A DNA stretch of 64,000 nt from Gyromitra esculenta (lineage: Eukaryota > Ascomycota > Pezizomycetes > Pezizales > Discinaceae), in assembly GCA_038503075.1 (NCBI GenBank), contig JBCAML010000001.1, positions 1,736,001 to 1,800,000 of the forward strand, given 5' to 3'. Positions 45,849 through 56,760 of this stretch are shown here, piece by piece (positions within the stretch are counted from its first letter, which is position 1; every line of letters begins with the position of its first letter). A model generated the notes under the pieces. The model was not told the origin of the DNA and ran no database searches. It worked only from the letters and a program-made list of their open reading frames with translations. The translations under genes were made by a program, and so were the position numbers.

Positions 45849-46784
45849 TCAAAAACCACCAGCACGTCGAATAGGGCGCATCACACGGCGCCTTTCATCC
45901 AACTTTTGCTGTAGCGTCTGTTCAGCATCTTCCATATCCACATCGGCTCCAAGACCCTCATCATCATCCTCGTCCTCCATCTCCTTCTCCTTCTCGGGCT
46001 CCAATGCTTTTGCGATCTCCAAGTTGATCCGGTCGACCGCCTCTCCCATTCTCCCCGTAATAAAGTTTACATGTCCCGAACACGCCTCACCCTTTAGCCA
46101 TAGGAAGGCAGCGTTCTCGCACCCCCTAGCCGCCTTGTCGAGACAAGAATCTATGAATTCGAGTATCTCCGCTGCCTTCTTTTCCCGTTCGGCTTTTCGT
46201 CGCTCCTCATCAGCTTTTCTCCGTTCTTCTGCCAGTCGCGCTTGTTGTTGCTCTGGCGTTTCTTTCGGTTTGGATTCAGCCTCTTCTTCTTCCTCCTCTT
46301 CATCGCTGTAGCCATAGTTGGCCGCAGGTAAAGACATGATCTTCTTCCTCCGTATCCCCATCATTTCCTTCCGTAGGAGCCCCCGTTTCGCGTTGAGTGT
46401 TGTCCAGCATTCGAACAGAGCTGTCTGGGCTTCCCCATCGTAGTAGATCGACGGCCCGTTGATGGCAGAAAACTTGAGTTTCGGCGCCGTTGGCTTCGCG
46501 CTCATCTTCGACATCTGTTTAGGCGGCGGAGGGCACTCGGTCTTTTCCTTATTTTTAAGATCAGCGTCTAGTGGTCGTGCTGTATGCGATGCTACTGGTC
46601 GTATCGGATGTGGACCGACGATCGTCGTCACCGGTTCTGCTCCCTCATCGTCCGAGACCGACGGCCCGCGTTTCCGCGAGGGGGTAGGCTCGAGTGTTTC
46701 GGGATATCGTGCTGAAAATACTCGGAGACGTGCTGCCCAGTCGGGGAGGACAGTAAGAAGTTCTTTGAGGACGGGATTTTCCAT
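45849..46784 (-). CDS. Acidic, charged coiled-coil protein of unknown function
   Basis: This is a 311-residue single-exon frame from ATG at 46784. The N-terminal region (residues 1-60) is LKELLTVLPDWAARLRVFSARYP followed by a disordered Pro/Ser/Lys segment. A middle folded part holds YDGEAQTALFECWTTLNAKRGLLRKEM. Next come an acidic run (DEEEEEEEAE, about 160-170), a long charged helix (about 175-205, ARLAEERRKADEERRKAERE), a helical Cys-containing part (SCLDKAARGCENAAFLWLKG) and an acidic tail ending RPIRRAGGF. It resembles conserved but unnamed fungal nuclear proteins. I cannot name the family. Codon use and length make it a convincing gene. Confidence 0.78.
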   Translation of the reverse strand: MENPVLKELLTVLPDWAARLRVFSARYPETLEPTPSRKRGPSVSDDEGAEPVTTIVGPHPIRPVASHTARPLDADLKNKEKTECPPPPKQMSKMSAKPTAPKLKFSAINGPSIYYDGEAQTALFECWTTLNAKRGLLRKEMMGIRRKKIMSLPAANYGYSDEEEEEEEAESKPKETPEQQQARLAEERRKADEERRKAEREKKAAEILEFIDSCLDKAARGCENAAFLWLKGEACSGHVNFITGRMGEAVDRINLEIAKALEPEKEKEMEDEDDDEGLGADVDMEDAEQTLQQKLDERRRVMRPIRRAGGF

Positions 46785-49700
46785 CTATTAGATTATGGGG
46801 GGGACGGCCTGGTGCAGAAGCTTCTGATTCGAGACTTTGGTTGGTCTTAGGGGCTGCTTTGTGTCTGCTATAGAACAATCACGAGAAGCGAGGTGTCAGA
46901 ACCAGCATGGCTAAGAGTAGCTGTGTAGAAGTCTCCAGGGCGGATGATCGGCCAGGAAGAGGAAGGAGAGCGAGCAACACACAAGTATGGTAGAGGAGCG
47001 AAGGGGGCGAGAAGTAGCTCCGGGGAGTAAGAGCAGATGTGGGAGTCGGATAGGAGAGAGACATGGGCAGATGGGGGGGGACTTGCCTACTTGAACTGGC
47101 GCAACAGGGCTGGAGTTCCAAGTGCAATTGCGACCGACCAAGTCAGACAGGGCAACAGCGGAACCCGAAATGCCAAAGGAACAACACAACAAAGGCAGCA
47201 ACGACAACAACCCTTCCACCCTCAGGTATCTTTAAAAGATATTCTCAGTCAAGGAACCTCGGCCACCACCTTCCGAAAGGTATTGTTTTTTTGTGCTTTT
47301 ATTTTATTTCCTCTTTCGTCGGGAGGGGAGGGGGAAAAAACTCAAGAGATGCAGGAAATAGTATTAAAGCCGAAGAGCAAATAGAAATTCCTTCGCGGAA
47401 GTCGAATTTTGAACAGCGCTCCCAAATAAATCCAGTTATTCAATGCTCCAGCCTCCACACCCCTATCCCCGTCGTTGTAGGAATTCGTATTGATCGTTCG
47501 TGCCGGTTCGTGGATCTCGTAACGGCGCGGGTATTGTCTAGTGCAAGTGGAGGAGGCGTTTTTGGGGGGGGAGAAAAGGATGAGGGTGGACAGAGCCAGG
47601 AGAAAAGGACGATGAGCTCAGGAACGAAGCACGAATAGGAACTCGGTGGAGGGGGACACGCTTTCGAAAGCCCCAGGGTGGGTTGGAGTGGAGAGAGAGG
47701 GGGTGGCCTATTACACGGGAAGACCAGGGATCGATTGTCCGCCTGCCCTTCATCCGTATGCAGCAGTCCCCTACCCGCGTCTAATGTATCCCTACCATGC
47801 CAACGTCGCTGGTTCTGCTTTGCCGGCAAGCTCTGGACTTTGCACTGTTGCTAGCCGCATACCCGATCCTCGCCTGCTTTTCGGCGCCACATATGCGCGC
47901 TTAATCAACACGAAGGAACCGGCTGCTGTTGCTCCCCGCATGGGGAAGAAGAACGCAGTGGTTCGGTTGAAGCAACAAAAAACATCCAGAGGAGCGGCAG
48001 CTAATTAAACGGCCTCCATGATGGATGGACCGTCTGGCCTCCACCTGTTGCAGTGCTTCTTTTATCTCCTCTTCCTCCTCCTGCCATCACTTCCCCTCCC
48101 CCCCTCCCAGAGTTCTTCGGGCTCTTTGATACTTTTTCTCCGCCTAAGCTATACCTGATTCCCACTTTGCCTGTAAGAAGAGGAAGACGAATCTTTTATT
48201 CGCCGACGACTGCGTGCATGCAGTTCTGCTTTGGTCAGGCCAGGATGGAGGGCAAATCGGACGTGCAGTTTTGCTCCGCGCAACCGGTCATCTTTGATTT
48301 GGGACTGTTCACAGTGCTTGAGGCAAGATTGATATGCTTGGGCTGCGTGGCAACCGCTCCAATTTTTAGAGAGAGAAAGAGAGCTCAGCGACAGAAGCAA
48401 ACCACGATTCTGACGAACAGCAAACCAGAGTGCGGAGAAGGAAAGAAAAAAAAAAGAATTTCGAATTCCAAGAATTAGATTCAAGAAAAAAACTGGTAAA
48501 CGCTTGATCCCCAGAGGGGAATAGACGGAATGCGCTTCCAGGGTACCTGTTTGCAATACCTGGCTCAAGGTTACTGTGTCTCCAGCCAAATGCCCGCGAA
48601 TACTAATAGAGTGCCGGGCACGACTTAGTACATTTTGAGGCGTGTATCGTACTCCAGCCCCATCATCAGAAATGATATGTGAAATACACAGTGTGGAGGC
48701 AGAGGGTTTTCTAAACTCGAGATTTTCCCCAGCAGCGGCAAGATAAACTAGCTTATATTTGCTTTTGCTTGCCTGCCCTTCTTTGATTTGGCTGTCGGCT
48801 TCGTGATCACGTTCGTCATCGTTCCTCGAGACTTAGCGAGGCCACACGGCCACCATGCAGGCTTATATTAATTTCGCCCCAAGTACTCGAACGTTAATTA
48901 AATACTGAGAAAGTTGCAACCAAAGCCAATCTCAACCACCAAGGTCGGTAGAACACAATCGGAAGAAACCAATCAGCTTATAGAGAACGTCCCAAGAGGG
49001 TTGAAGAAATATGCCAAACAAAAAGGAGGGTGGCTAGGTATTCATCATACATGTATTATTTCGTTGCTGTAATTGATTTTTAGTAGGCGCGGCCTTGATT
49101 GCAACATTCTCAGTATTTAATTAACTCCTGGGTATAACAGAAAGGGTTATCAGGGCCACGTAAGTAACCTGCACAGAGAACAGCCAGGAACGATCGATTC
49201 CAGAAGGGTATCGCGAAAGCGAAAGGAGCTGAGCATGAGATCCTGAGGAGTCTTAAGTGTTGGTGAACTGCGCGCAACTACGCCTCTAAATTATTAATTT
49301 CGCTAATTTTTCACCAAATTCTCTTGACTATTTGAATACACGTGTGGGCTATTGATGATATCCGGTACTGTTATTCGCCGCCAGATGTTTTTCGAATTCC
49401 CTCCATGAGAGAATTACTGTAGTTGGTTTAGTGGCTACACCCGGTGAATTAATGCACACATAGAGTACCTACTTTCGAGAGAAGAGAGATACGACCAACC
49501 CCCCTCGTCTAGCGAGGCCATCCATTCTTGGGGAGGAGTGATTATCAAATCGGAGCACTGAGCTGGCACTCACACCACAAGGAAAACCCAAGCGAAAGCC
49601 GATCAGATAGGGATGAGCCAGCGATTTTATTTTCCCTCGGAGTTGAGCGGGAAGGTTTGGGAGAACGAATGGTTGCCCTAATCGCGCGATGGGTGGGCGC

Positions 49701-51185
49701 ACACTGCTACTTTGTTTACTCGCTTCCCAGGGGGGGGAAGCGAATAAGATTTTGTTTCATGGAGAGTAGGCAGGACACCGCCTTACGAGCCGTGTTAATA
49801 ATACCCGCGGCACGGGCCGGCCGTGAAGGGAAAACAAAGCCCAATGCAGGATGTGTGAATTGCATATATTGCCGTAGTAACAACAAGGTCTTTGTCGTGA
49901 TAGCGGAGAGAATACGAAGAAAGGAAAAGAAAAGAAAAAACGGATATCCACAAGGGGCAGTTCGGTAACCAGATTCTAGGAATCGTGCATTTATAGTAGA
50001 GCCCTAGGCCCAGCTGTAGGCAATGCTTCAGCAGTATTAGGGAAACACGAAAAATTGTGCTATACATACGCCACACACACACATCGTATACGTATAGACC
50101 GGCACACGAAGTTTCAATGCTTAGATCCCGCACATTTTCCTCGCGTCAATTCGGGACATTTCAGACGCGTGGGTTTCATAATCCGCCGTTTCATTCCCTC
50201 TGAGTCGCGGCTAGACCACAGACTGGCGGCAGCGGGGATTCCATCAGTTTCTGGTGGCGGGCCCCGAAATATCATGATCGTGGCGGAACTGGTATCGTCC
50301 CATGGAAGGATTCTCTCACCGCCAGAGTATGTACATACATGTCGCGGACACCGAACAGCTCAAAACTCGGAACAAGCCCCCCCTCTCGTTCGTTCACGTC
50401 GTCGATCACTCACGGTGTCTGTCTTTCCACCCTAGCCCCCAACCTAAGCTCCTTCAGATAGATCACAGGCCAGGGTTCGAGGGGGGGGGAAGGGAGAGGG
50501 TTTTTGGTGAAACCTGCCAGACAACTGCATTTCGTAACCTGCAACAGCAGAATCGAGACACTTGAGATAGTGCTTGGGTTGCGTGCGCCTAGTCCTTCTA
50601 TCTATAGGGCTCGTCGGCCGGTTGTGGGATCATGACGCTTTTACCGTCTGAAATGGACTTTCTGATGTTACTTATTCCTTTCCAATTTCTAGAGACCATG
50701 AAGTTGGATCTGATCAGCAAACAAGTACACGAATTTACCACTTGTAGTTTCCTGCATATCCCAGGCTAAATGGCATAGGAGGAGTATTCGCTGTATGGTA
50801 TGGTATCATGCGAGGTGTCTCCCCAGCCGGTCGAGGCTTCATCCGCTGTATCGCGCATAGGTAGCATACATACTATCTATTGCACATATGTAGAAGCACT
50901 CTTCCCCCACACACAAGTAGCGCCAAGCAAGGTGTGTAATAGGTTGGTGGTGCGTGGAACAATGGTGGTAGCCTAGGGAAAGAGAAAAAAAAAAACTGGA
51001 AGCCCATGCTCTCTTTGTCGCACAAAAAGTACACGGCTAGCTAGCCGATGTTGTGATTCGTCTGTGTGCAGAAGCTCACTTTCGGGGTAATCGAGGAAGT
51101 CCAGGCGCTACCCTGCGCTGCTGCGCTGCTTGTCGGTAGAATTCTGCTAGTGAGGTACTCTAAAGTACTACGTATATAACGGGCG
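46785..51185. other. 4.4 kb without a supportable gene
   Basis: This is the upstream region of the gene at 46784. Weak candidates only: a plus-strand frame at 47037-47384 with a Gln/Arg-rich stretch and a possible donor (gaaag/gtattg near 47281), and frames at 47646-48008 and 48053-48478. These lack domains and I could not join them into a convincing gene. CT-rich tracts at 48050-48115 look like promoter or leader sequence. Confidence 0.4.
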
Positions 51186-51187
51186 TA

Positions 51188-51386
51188 GGGGAAAGGCTGT
51201 CACTAGGTGGCGGTGCTGCCATTCCGATGCTCTTCGTTCGCCAGGTAACATTTAATTCACTCTCCCTGACGCCTCTCTACTTTTTGTAAGCTTGCTGTAG
51301 AAATTCAAGGGCTTCCGTGGTCCTGAGCTGAGTTAGCAGTCAAGTTTCGCACTGCCAGAACCGCCACCTAGTGACAGACTTTCCCC
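51188..51386. mobile_element. MITE, 199 bp, TA-flanked
   Basis: There are 26 bp terminal inverted repeats (GGGGAAAGGCTGTCACTAGG... and complement) with one mismatch, extending to about 36 bp with more differences. TA flanks are at 51186-51187 and 51387-51388. It is non-coding and lies 46 bp upstream of the LINE target duplication. Confidence 0.85.
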
Positions 51387-51432
51387 TACATCTGTATTAC
51401 AGACGTGGTGCAAGTATATATTAGTACAAAAT

Positions 51433-51449
51433 AGCATGGAAAACATCAG
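51433..51449 (+). repeat. LINE L2 target-site duplication, left copy
   Basis: AGCATGGAAAACATCAG occurs here and again directly after the poly(A) tail at 56744-56760. The first A is ambiguous with the tail, so the duplication is 16-17 bp and perfect. Confidence 0.95.
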
Positions 51450-51574
51450 CACATGCTCCGTCTCCTCTACACAATTTTTTCTGAAAAACACCTTCCTATT
51501 CGGGAAAGCCAACCTTCTCGCAAAACTCAAAATATCACCTTATCTCTCTAAAACCCAGCCTCACCGTAGCATTA

Positions 51575-53098
51575 GTGATGACTGATTCCTCAACCTTCTC
51601 GCCCTTTATCGGTGGCAGAAATCTTTCTACCACCTCCTTTCTTCCACCAGTCTCCTCTGCCCCTTCCAGAGTTAGCTCTCCTGTTAGGCCTTCAACACCC
51701 ACCCTCATCCCAACCGGCGTTCTGACCGGAATTCAAGAACTTCTAAACAAGCTCATTTCACAATCACCACTCGGACAAACGGGTATTGCCCCCATCTTTG
51801 AAGATGTAGCACTAGCCGACCCTTCGCGCACCGAAGCCATCCTCATTTCTTTGGCCATCAACACAACTCACCTCCTTTCATCTATGGACGCAAGACTTTC
51901 CAAAATGGAAGAGATTCTCTCTTCGCCTCCATCAATAGGGGCCCCAACCCAATCGCAGAACCCCATGCAACTGAACCAAATCCAAGCAGCTATCTCGAAT
52001 CTGACGGACAAAGTCTCCTCCCAAGCCAAACGTTCCTCGGAACAATCCGGCCCCGCTCTACCCCCTCCCGCCAAGAAAGGAAAGAAAACTTTTGCCGAGG
52101 CGGCTAAATCTGCACCCGCAAAGACCAACACAGCAACTGCCAGCGCACCAAAGCTAGATGCAAGCAACCCAAAAAAAGACACCAAGGAAAAAGCCGCCCG
52201 GCCCCTTCCAACGGCTGAAAGACGCTTCTTCGCTTCACGCTCTAATGCCTACCCATTTACTGAATCGGCTGTTCTTGTCGCATCACTCCCTGTCGCGGTT
52301 GGACGTGCTCTACGAGCCGCCCAATTCCCCACTTCACACTCAGTTGCCCTATCTGTTACTGTTAACGATCGGGGAACCATTACATTTACCGCAAACCCGT
52401 TTACTCCCGCTTCAGCGTTTGTTCCCTACTTCGCCGCTATTCTCAAAACACTCAACGAAACATGTCCCATTGGCGACAATCCATTCAACCCTGTCCGAAC
52501 TGCGCCAACTGATGTTAACGTAGTCATCCATAACATCCCCACCTTCGCACTACCAGAGGAAGCAAAAGAACTGAGTTCTACGCTATCCGAAGCTATCCTA
52601 TACGCCGCTGACGTACAAATCACCGGCGCACGCTACCTCAAAACCGACCCTGCCATCCGAGCAACAAAAAAAACTACTTCAATAGTAATTTCATGCTCTG
52701 TCGATGACGCAAAAAAAATCGGCTCATCCATTAAACTCTTTTCACGACCACGCAAAACCAATCTTATGTGGTCAGCCTCACCTTCAACCCAATGCAAGAA
52801 ATGCTGGGGCTTCGGCCATGCCACCGCCGGATGCAAATCACCAGACACTATCTGCCCCATCTGTTCAAACCACCACCCTCGTCACGAACATCGTTGCTCC
52901 ATCCCAACCTGCCCCGGCGGTGGAGCAGAGAAAGCCATCATCAACTGCTGCGCAGTATCTCCATCAATCTGCATCAACTGCAACGGCAACCACACCGCTA
53001 CAGACCACCAATGCCCCACGCGCAAAGCGATCCAGGAGAAATCTAGTATTTCATCAGCTGTACCACCTCCAGCTGATACCTCCATGTCGAGCGAATAA
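51575..53098 (+). CDS. LINE L2 ORF1: RNA-binding Gag-like protein with CCHC zinc knuckles
   Basis: This 507-residue protein has a Ser/Thr/Pro-rich N-terminus, a helical segment with a basic Lys-rich patch (PPAKKGKKTFAEAAKSAPA, about residues 160-185) and a central RRM-like or folded domain (about 215-390). Its C-terminus carries three zinc knuckles: CKKCWGFGHATAGC, CPICSNHHPRHEHRC and CINCNGNHTATDHQC. It is expected to bind the element RNA and form the ribonucleoprotein. The stop TAA is followed after two bases by the ATG of ORF2. It starts at the first ATG pair after the 5' leader. Confidence 0.93.
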   Translation: MMTDSSTFSPFIGGRNLSTTSFLPPVSSAPSRVSSPVRPSTPTLIPTGVLTGIQELLNKLISQSPLGQTGIAPIFEDVALADPSRTEAILISLAINTTHLLSSMDARLSKMEEILSSPPSIGAPTQSQNPMQLNQIQAAISNLTDKVSSQAKRSSEQSGPALPPPAKKGKKTFAEAAKSAPAKTNTATASAPKLDASNPKKDTKEKAARPLPTAERRFFASRSNAYPFTESAVLVASLPVAVGRALRAAQFPTSHSVALSVTVNDRGTITFTANPFTPASAFVPYFAAILKTLNETCPIGDNPFNPVRTAPTDVNVVIHNIPTFALPEEAKELSSTLSEAILYAADVQITGARYLKTDPAIRATKKTTSIVISCSVDDAKKIGSSIKLFSRPRKTNLMWSASPSTQCKKCWGFGHATAGCKSPDTICPICSNHHPRHEHRCSIPTCPGGGAEKAIINCCAVSPSICINCNGNHTATDHQCPTRKAIQEKSSISSAVPPPADTSMSSE

Positions 53099-53100
53099 AT

Positions 53101-56100
53101 ATGTCTCCCAGAAGAAATAAACCCCTTACCCCACCCCCACCTCCTTTCACTATCGTGCAACATAACTGTGCTGGTAGCTCAAAGATATTTCACACCCTTT
53201 TTTCCCAATGCAAACCAACACCCTCAATCGTTGCCATCCAAGATCCCTATCTATGGAACAACAAACCTCTACAAGCACCCGGTTTTTATCTTTTAATCCC
53301 ATCAATACCCCCAACACAAAAAATTCGAGTTTGTTTTTATATATCGATCCATTTTATCAACAGCCACCAAACGGAATTTTTAATCGAAGACCATTTCAGA
53401 GACGATATAATCTCTCTACGTCTTACTTTTAAAAACCCTATTTTTAACTCCTCCTTTTATTCAATTAAAATCACCAACATCTACAATCGTACAAGAAGCA
53501 ATTCCAGCAACCACTATATTCAACCTTCACAAATTTTTTCCTCGTCATCCATTCCTACCATTATCGTTGGCGACTTTAACATTCACCATCCTTCCACAGA
53601 CCCCCTCCGTATTATCTCCTCACAAGAGTTTAACGAAGGGGAAAAATACCATCTAACTGCTCAAAGCTTTTCATATACATGCCTAAATACTCCTGGGATT
53701 TATACCCGCTTTCCCTATGACTCTCACACTAGACCAAGTGTTCTCGATTTAACATTTTGCAATCATCTTGCATCACCTCTTATCAAAAAATGGGACGCCT
53801 CCTCCAACTCCACTGGATCAGACCACATACCCATTATCACACACCTCCATACTCCTCATCATGCAACTGCTATGCCATCACCCGACTGGTCAAAAACCAA
53901 TTGGAAAAACCTCACGCCGCTAATCCAAAAAATTAAAATCCCTCCCCCTCCTCCGTTACCAGACCTTGATCAATGGTTCACAAAGTCACTCAACTTAGTG
54001 ACCACGCCGCTCATCTTTGAAACCCCAACCAAAAGACCTTCTAAATGGTCAAAAAAATGGTGGAGCCCTCTGCTATCCGACTTAAGAAGAATCTTCCATT
54101 CAATCAACCGATCCCATCGCAACCATTTTAAAGGGTCGAAAGCCCCCCCCTCCGCAGAAGTACGCAAAGCAAAATATGCCTACTTTCATGAAATCGCCAA
54201 ATGCAAAAAGAACCATTGGAGCTCCTTTTTAGCGAACGCCTCTCCCTCCGAGGTATGGGCTGCCAAAAGAATGAAAACCTCATCCTCCAATGATGTTTTT
54301 CCTAATCTTCCCAATATCAACACTCCTACACAACTTGCCTCTTCACTTATTCAACACTTTTTTCCCCCGCGTATTATTAATCCTCCGTCCCCCTATCACC
54401 TCCACGCAGATTTTAAAGAAATTGACTTCGATGAAATCTCTTCAGCGTTACGCGCCTCATCCAACACATCTGCTCCCGGCCCAGACACTATTCCTTACAG
54501 CATCTGGGAAAAAATCAATAACATTAACCCAAATATTATCCACTCACTCCTTAATCCCCTAGCAGAGTACGGATACCATCCGCTCCAACTCAAAAAAGCT
54601 TTTGGGATTGTACTTCCAAAACCAAACAAAGAATCATATTCTTCAGCAACCTCTTTCAGAGTCATTGTACTGCTGGAAACCCTTTCAAAAATACTAGAAC
54701 GTATTATTGCAACACGACTCGCCTACCTCTCTCGCTCAAACGGCCTCATTCACCCCAATCAATGCGGCTCGCTATCACTTATATCAACTGGAGATGCAGT
54801 CTCCGCACTCCTTCATGATATCCAGCTCCTCCAAGCAGCTGACAAGAAAGTCTCCACCCTTTTCCTAGATATCAAAGGTGGGTTTGACAACGTCAACCCC
54901 CATATCCTGGAAAAAAGACTTCTTGATCACAACATTCCACTTTACATGACCTCTTGGATCATATCTTTTCTCCATTCCCGCGAATGCGCCCTCTTATTTA
55001 AAGGGTCACCACGAAAATTTCTTCCTGTATCTGTAGGAGTCCCCCAAGGCTCACCTATATCTCCCCTTTTATTCTGTATTTACGTCGCGCCCCTTCATCT
55101 CAGTAACGCTTTTAAATTCACATTTTCATATGTGGACGATTTTGCCATCACAGTCTTTTCGCACTCCAGTAGGAAAAACGCTAGACTCTTAGAACAAGCA
55201 GCCCGCAACATTAACATCGTGGGAGATGCCATTCAAGTTTCCTTCTCGATTCCCAAAACAGAACTCATACACTGGACAACAATCCACAACCGACTCCCCC
55301 CTACTCCAGGCGCTTCTATCAAACTTGATAGAAACACCTTTCTTCCACAACTATGTATTCGTTGGTTAGGTTTTTGGCTCTCCCACAACTTCAACACGAA
55401 TACACACTTTCTCAAAAGGTTGTCATCTGCTCAAAAAGCATTCTTTGCAATCAAATCCTTATCAACATCTGGTTCAGGGCTTACAGGCTCCAATGCCCGT
55501 AAACTTGCCATGGGACTTATACGACCAATACTCACATATGGAATGAACATACTCATTCCATCGACAACTATCTTCAAAAAACTCGACCCATTCTGGAACA
55601 CTGTTCTCAGATGGATCACGAATTGCTTTTCATCCACAAACATTGGTGCTCTCACTCGTGAAGCAGCACTCCCTCCCACACTGCCATACGCCAAATACCT
55701 CAGAAGACGCCATACAGTACGCATAGCCATTCTACCCGTGTTATTTAACCCCGCATCTGCACGTCTCCCACCAAACTTCCAAGCAAATGGCACTCCTCTT
55801 CCACTTCTCAGGAGCCATCTCAAAGGCCTCGGCCCTCGCAGACCTCGACCCTGGAACTCCAATGCCAAATCACGCGTCAGACCTTTAATTATCGACGCTC
55901 TCGCACACGAAGCATGGAAATTCCTTCCATGCAACTACTATCCCGGCGCGTCAGGCCCTGCCATCGACAAACCAAATCCTAATCAATCAATGATCCTTGA
56001 ATCATGCAACAACGCTATTTTATCCCAACTAAAATCAGACTGGGACGAATACACTCCTCGCCCCCCTTACTACGAATACTCTACTACCACTATCCCTCAC

Positions 56101-56526
56101 CCATTTATGAAATTTTCGAAATTCATAGCTGGGAGGCTCCACCAAATGCGAGCACATAAAAGCTACCTCAAAGCACACACATCCTGGTCCCACCCTGGAC
56201 CTACTACATGTCCCCTCTGTGGCGACAGCTCCCAAGATTTTTCGCACGCAATACTATACTGTTTCGCTCACGAGGTTGAACGTAATTTATTTATTCCCTT
56301 TATAAATTCATTAAACTCTGAGTCGCCCGTATGGCTAAATCCGATTATGTTAATTGCCCTTGCTGAATTTATTTCAAAGACAAGGACAAACTTTCCTACT
56401 AAATCTCAAATTGATATTTCATATTTATCTTCATCCGGTTCGTCTGATGTTCTTTCATCTATTTCTTCTCATTCCATAACATCTATTACTTCTCTTTTAA
56501 ACTTTTTCGAGTCAATGGAAGAGTAA
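53101..56526 (+). CDS. LINE L2 ORF2: endonuclease / reverse transcriptase
   Basis: This 1141-residue protein performs target-primed reverse transcription. It begins with an APE-type endonuclease (residues 1-240: IVQHNCAGS, IVAIQDPYL, IIVGDFNIHHP, SDHIPIITH). A linker and reverse transcriptase follow (about 440-760: APGPDTIPYSIW, TLFLDIKGGFDNV, VGVPQGSPISPLLFC, SYVDDFAITV catalytic box). After the thumb region (CIRWLGFWLS) comes a C-terminal zinc finger CPLCGDSSQDFSHAILYC. I see no RNase H domain, although many Tad-clade elements have one. No stop or frameshift interrupts it. It sits two bases after the ORF1 stop in another frame, which suggests reinitiation. Confidence 0.95.
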   Translation: MSPRRNKPLTPPPPPFTIVQHNCAGSSKIFHTLFSQCKPTPSIVAIQDPYLWNNKPLQAPGFYLLIPSIPPTQKIRVCFYISIHFINSHQTEFLIEDHFRDDIISLRLTFKNPIFNSSFYSIKITNIYNRTRSNSSNHYIQPSQIFSSSSIPTIIVGDFNIHHPSTDPLRIISSQEFNEGEKYHLTAQSFSYTCLNTPGIYTRFPYDSHTRPSVLDLTFCNHLASPLIKKWDASSNSTGSDHIPIITHLHTPHHATAMPSPDWSKTNWKNLTPLIQKIKIPPPPPLPDLDQWFTKSLNLVTTPLIFETPTKRPSKWSKKWWSPLLSDLRRIFHSINRSHRNHFKGSKAPPSAEVRKAKYAYFHEIAKCKKNHWSSFLANASPSEVWAAKRMKTSSSNDVFPNLPNINTPTQLASSLIQHFFPPRIINPPSPYHLHADFKEIDFDEISSALRASSNTSAPGPDTIPYSIWEKINNINPNIIHSLLNPLAEYGYHPLQLKKAFGIVLPKPNKESYSSATSFRVIVLLETLSKILERIIATRLAYLSRSNGLIHPNQCGSLSLISTGDAVSALLHDIQLLQAADKKVSTLFLDIKGGFDNVNPHILEKRLLDHNIPLYMTSWIISFLHSRECALLFKGSPRKFLPVSVGVPQGSPISPLLFCIYVAPLHLSNAFKFTFSYVDDFAITVFSHSSRKNARLLEQAARNINIVGDAIQVSFSIPKTELIHWTTIHNRLPPTPGASIKLDRNTFLPQLCIRWLGFWLSHNFNTNTHFLKRLSSAQKAFFAIKSLSTSGSGLTGSNARKLAMGLIRPILTYGMNILIPSTTIFKKLDPFWNTVLRWITNCFSSTNIGALTREAALPPTLPYAKYLRRRHTVRIAILPVLFNPASARLPPNFQANGTPLPLLRSHLKGLGPRRPRPWNSNAKSRVRPLIIDALAHEAWKFLPCNYYPGASGPAIDKPNPNQSMILESCNNAILSQLKSDWDEYTPRPPYYEYSTTTIPHPFMKFSKFIAGRLHQMRAHKSYLKAHTSWSHPGPTTCPLCGDSSQDFSHAILYCFAHEVERNLFIPFINSLNSESPVWLNPIMLIALAEFISKTRTNFPTKSQIDISYLSSSGSSDVLSSISSHSITSITSLLNFFESMEE

Positions 56527-56743
56527 AAACTACTTGCACGCTGGATATATATTAGGCTTATGTTAGCCATGGAGGGAATCTCTGGATTGAAATTTTCAGT
56601 TATATTTGTTTTATTTTTTATTTTTGTCAGGAGGGTTGGGTCGATAAGGGTTTTGTTCACGCTATAACTTCGGTTGCATGTGATATTCTTGTACCATTTA
56701 TAAAACAATGAAACAATGATTTAACAAAAAAAAAAAAAAAAAA

Positions 56744-56760
56744 AGCATGGAAAACATCAG
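56744..56760 (+). repeat. LINE L2 target-site duplication, right copy
   Basis: Perfect copy of the sequence at 51433-51449, directly behind the A-tail. Confidence 0.95.

Larger units (their letters stand above)
51450..56743 (+). mobile_element. Full-length LINE L2 (Tad/I-like non-LTR retrotransposon)
   Basis: This 5.3 kb element has a 125 bp 5' leader, two long intact ORFs (51575-53098 and 53101-56526), a 3' UTR of about 200 bp and a poly(A) tail (about 56726-56744). It is bounded by a perfect 16-17 bp target duplication. The perfect duplication and open frames indicate a recent, possibly still active copy. The truncated copy L1 (15229-18567) is the same family but more diverged. Confidence 0.95.

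Noticed and set aside
45226..45852. 208-codon minus-strand frame with hydrophobic stretches
   Set aside because: It overlaps the end of the convincing gene at 45849-46784 in the same direction, is T-rich, and looks like 3' UTR.
47037..48478. Series of plus-strand frames that could be exons of one gene
   Set aside because: No domain, no consistent donor-acceptor pairs and a strongly biased base composition. Kept only as a note in the intergenic entry.
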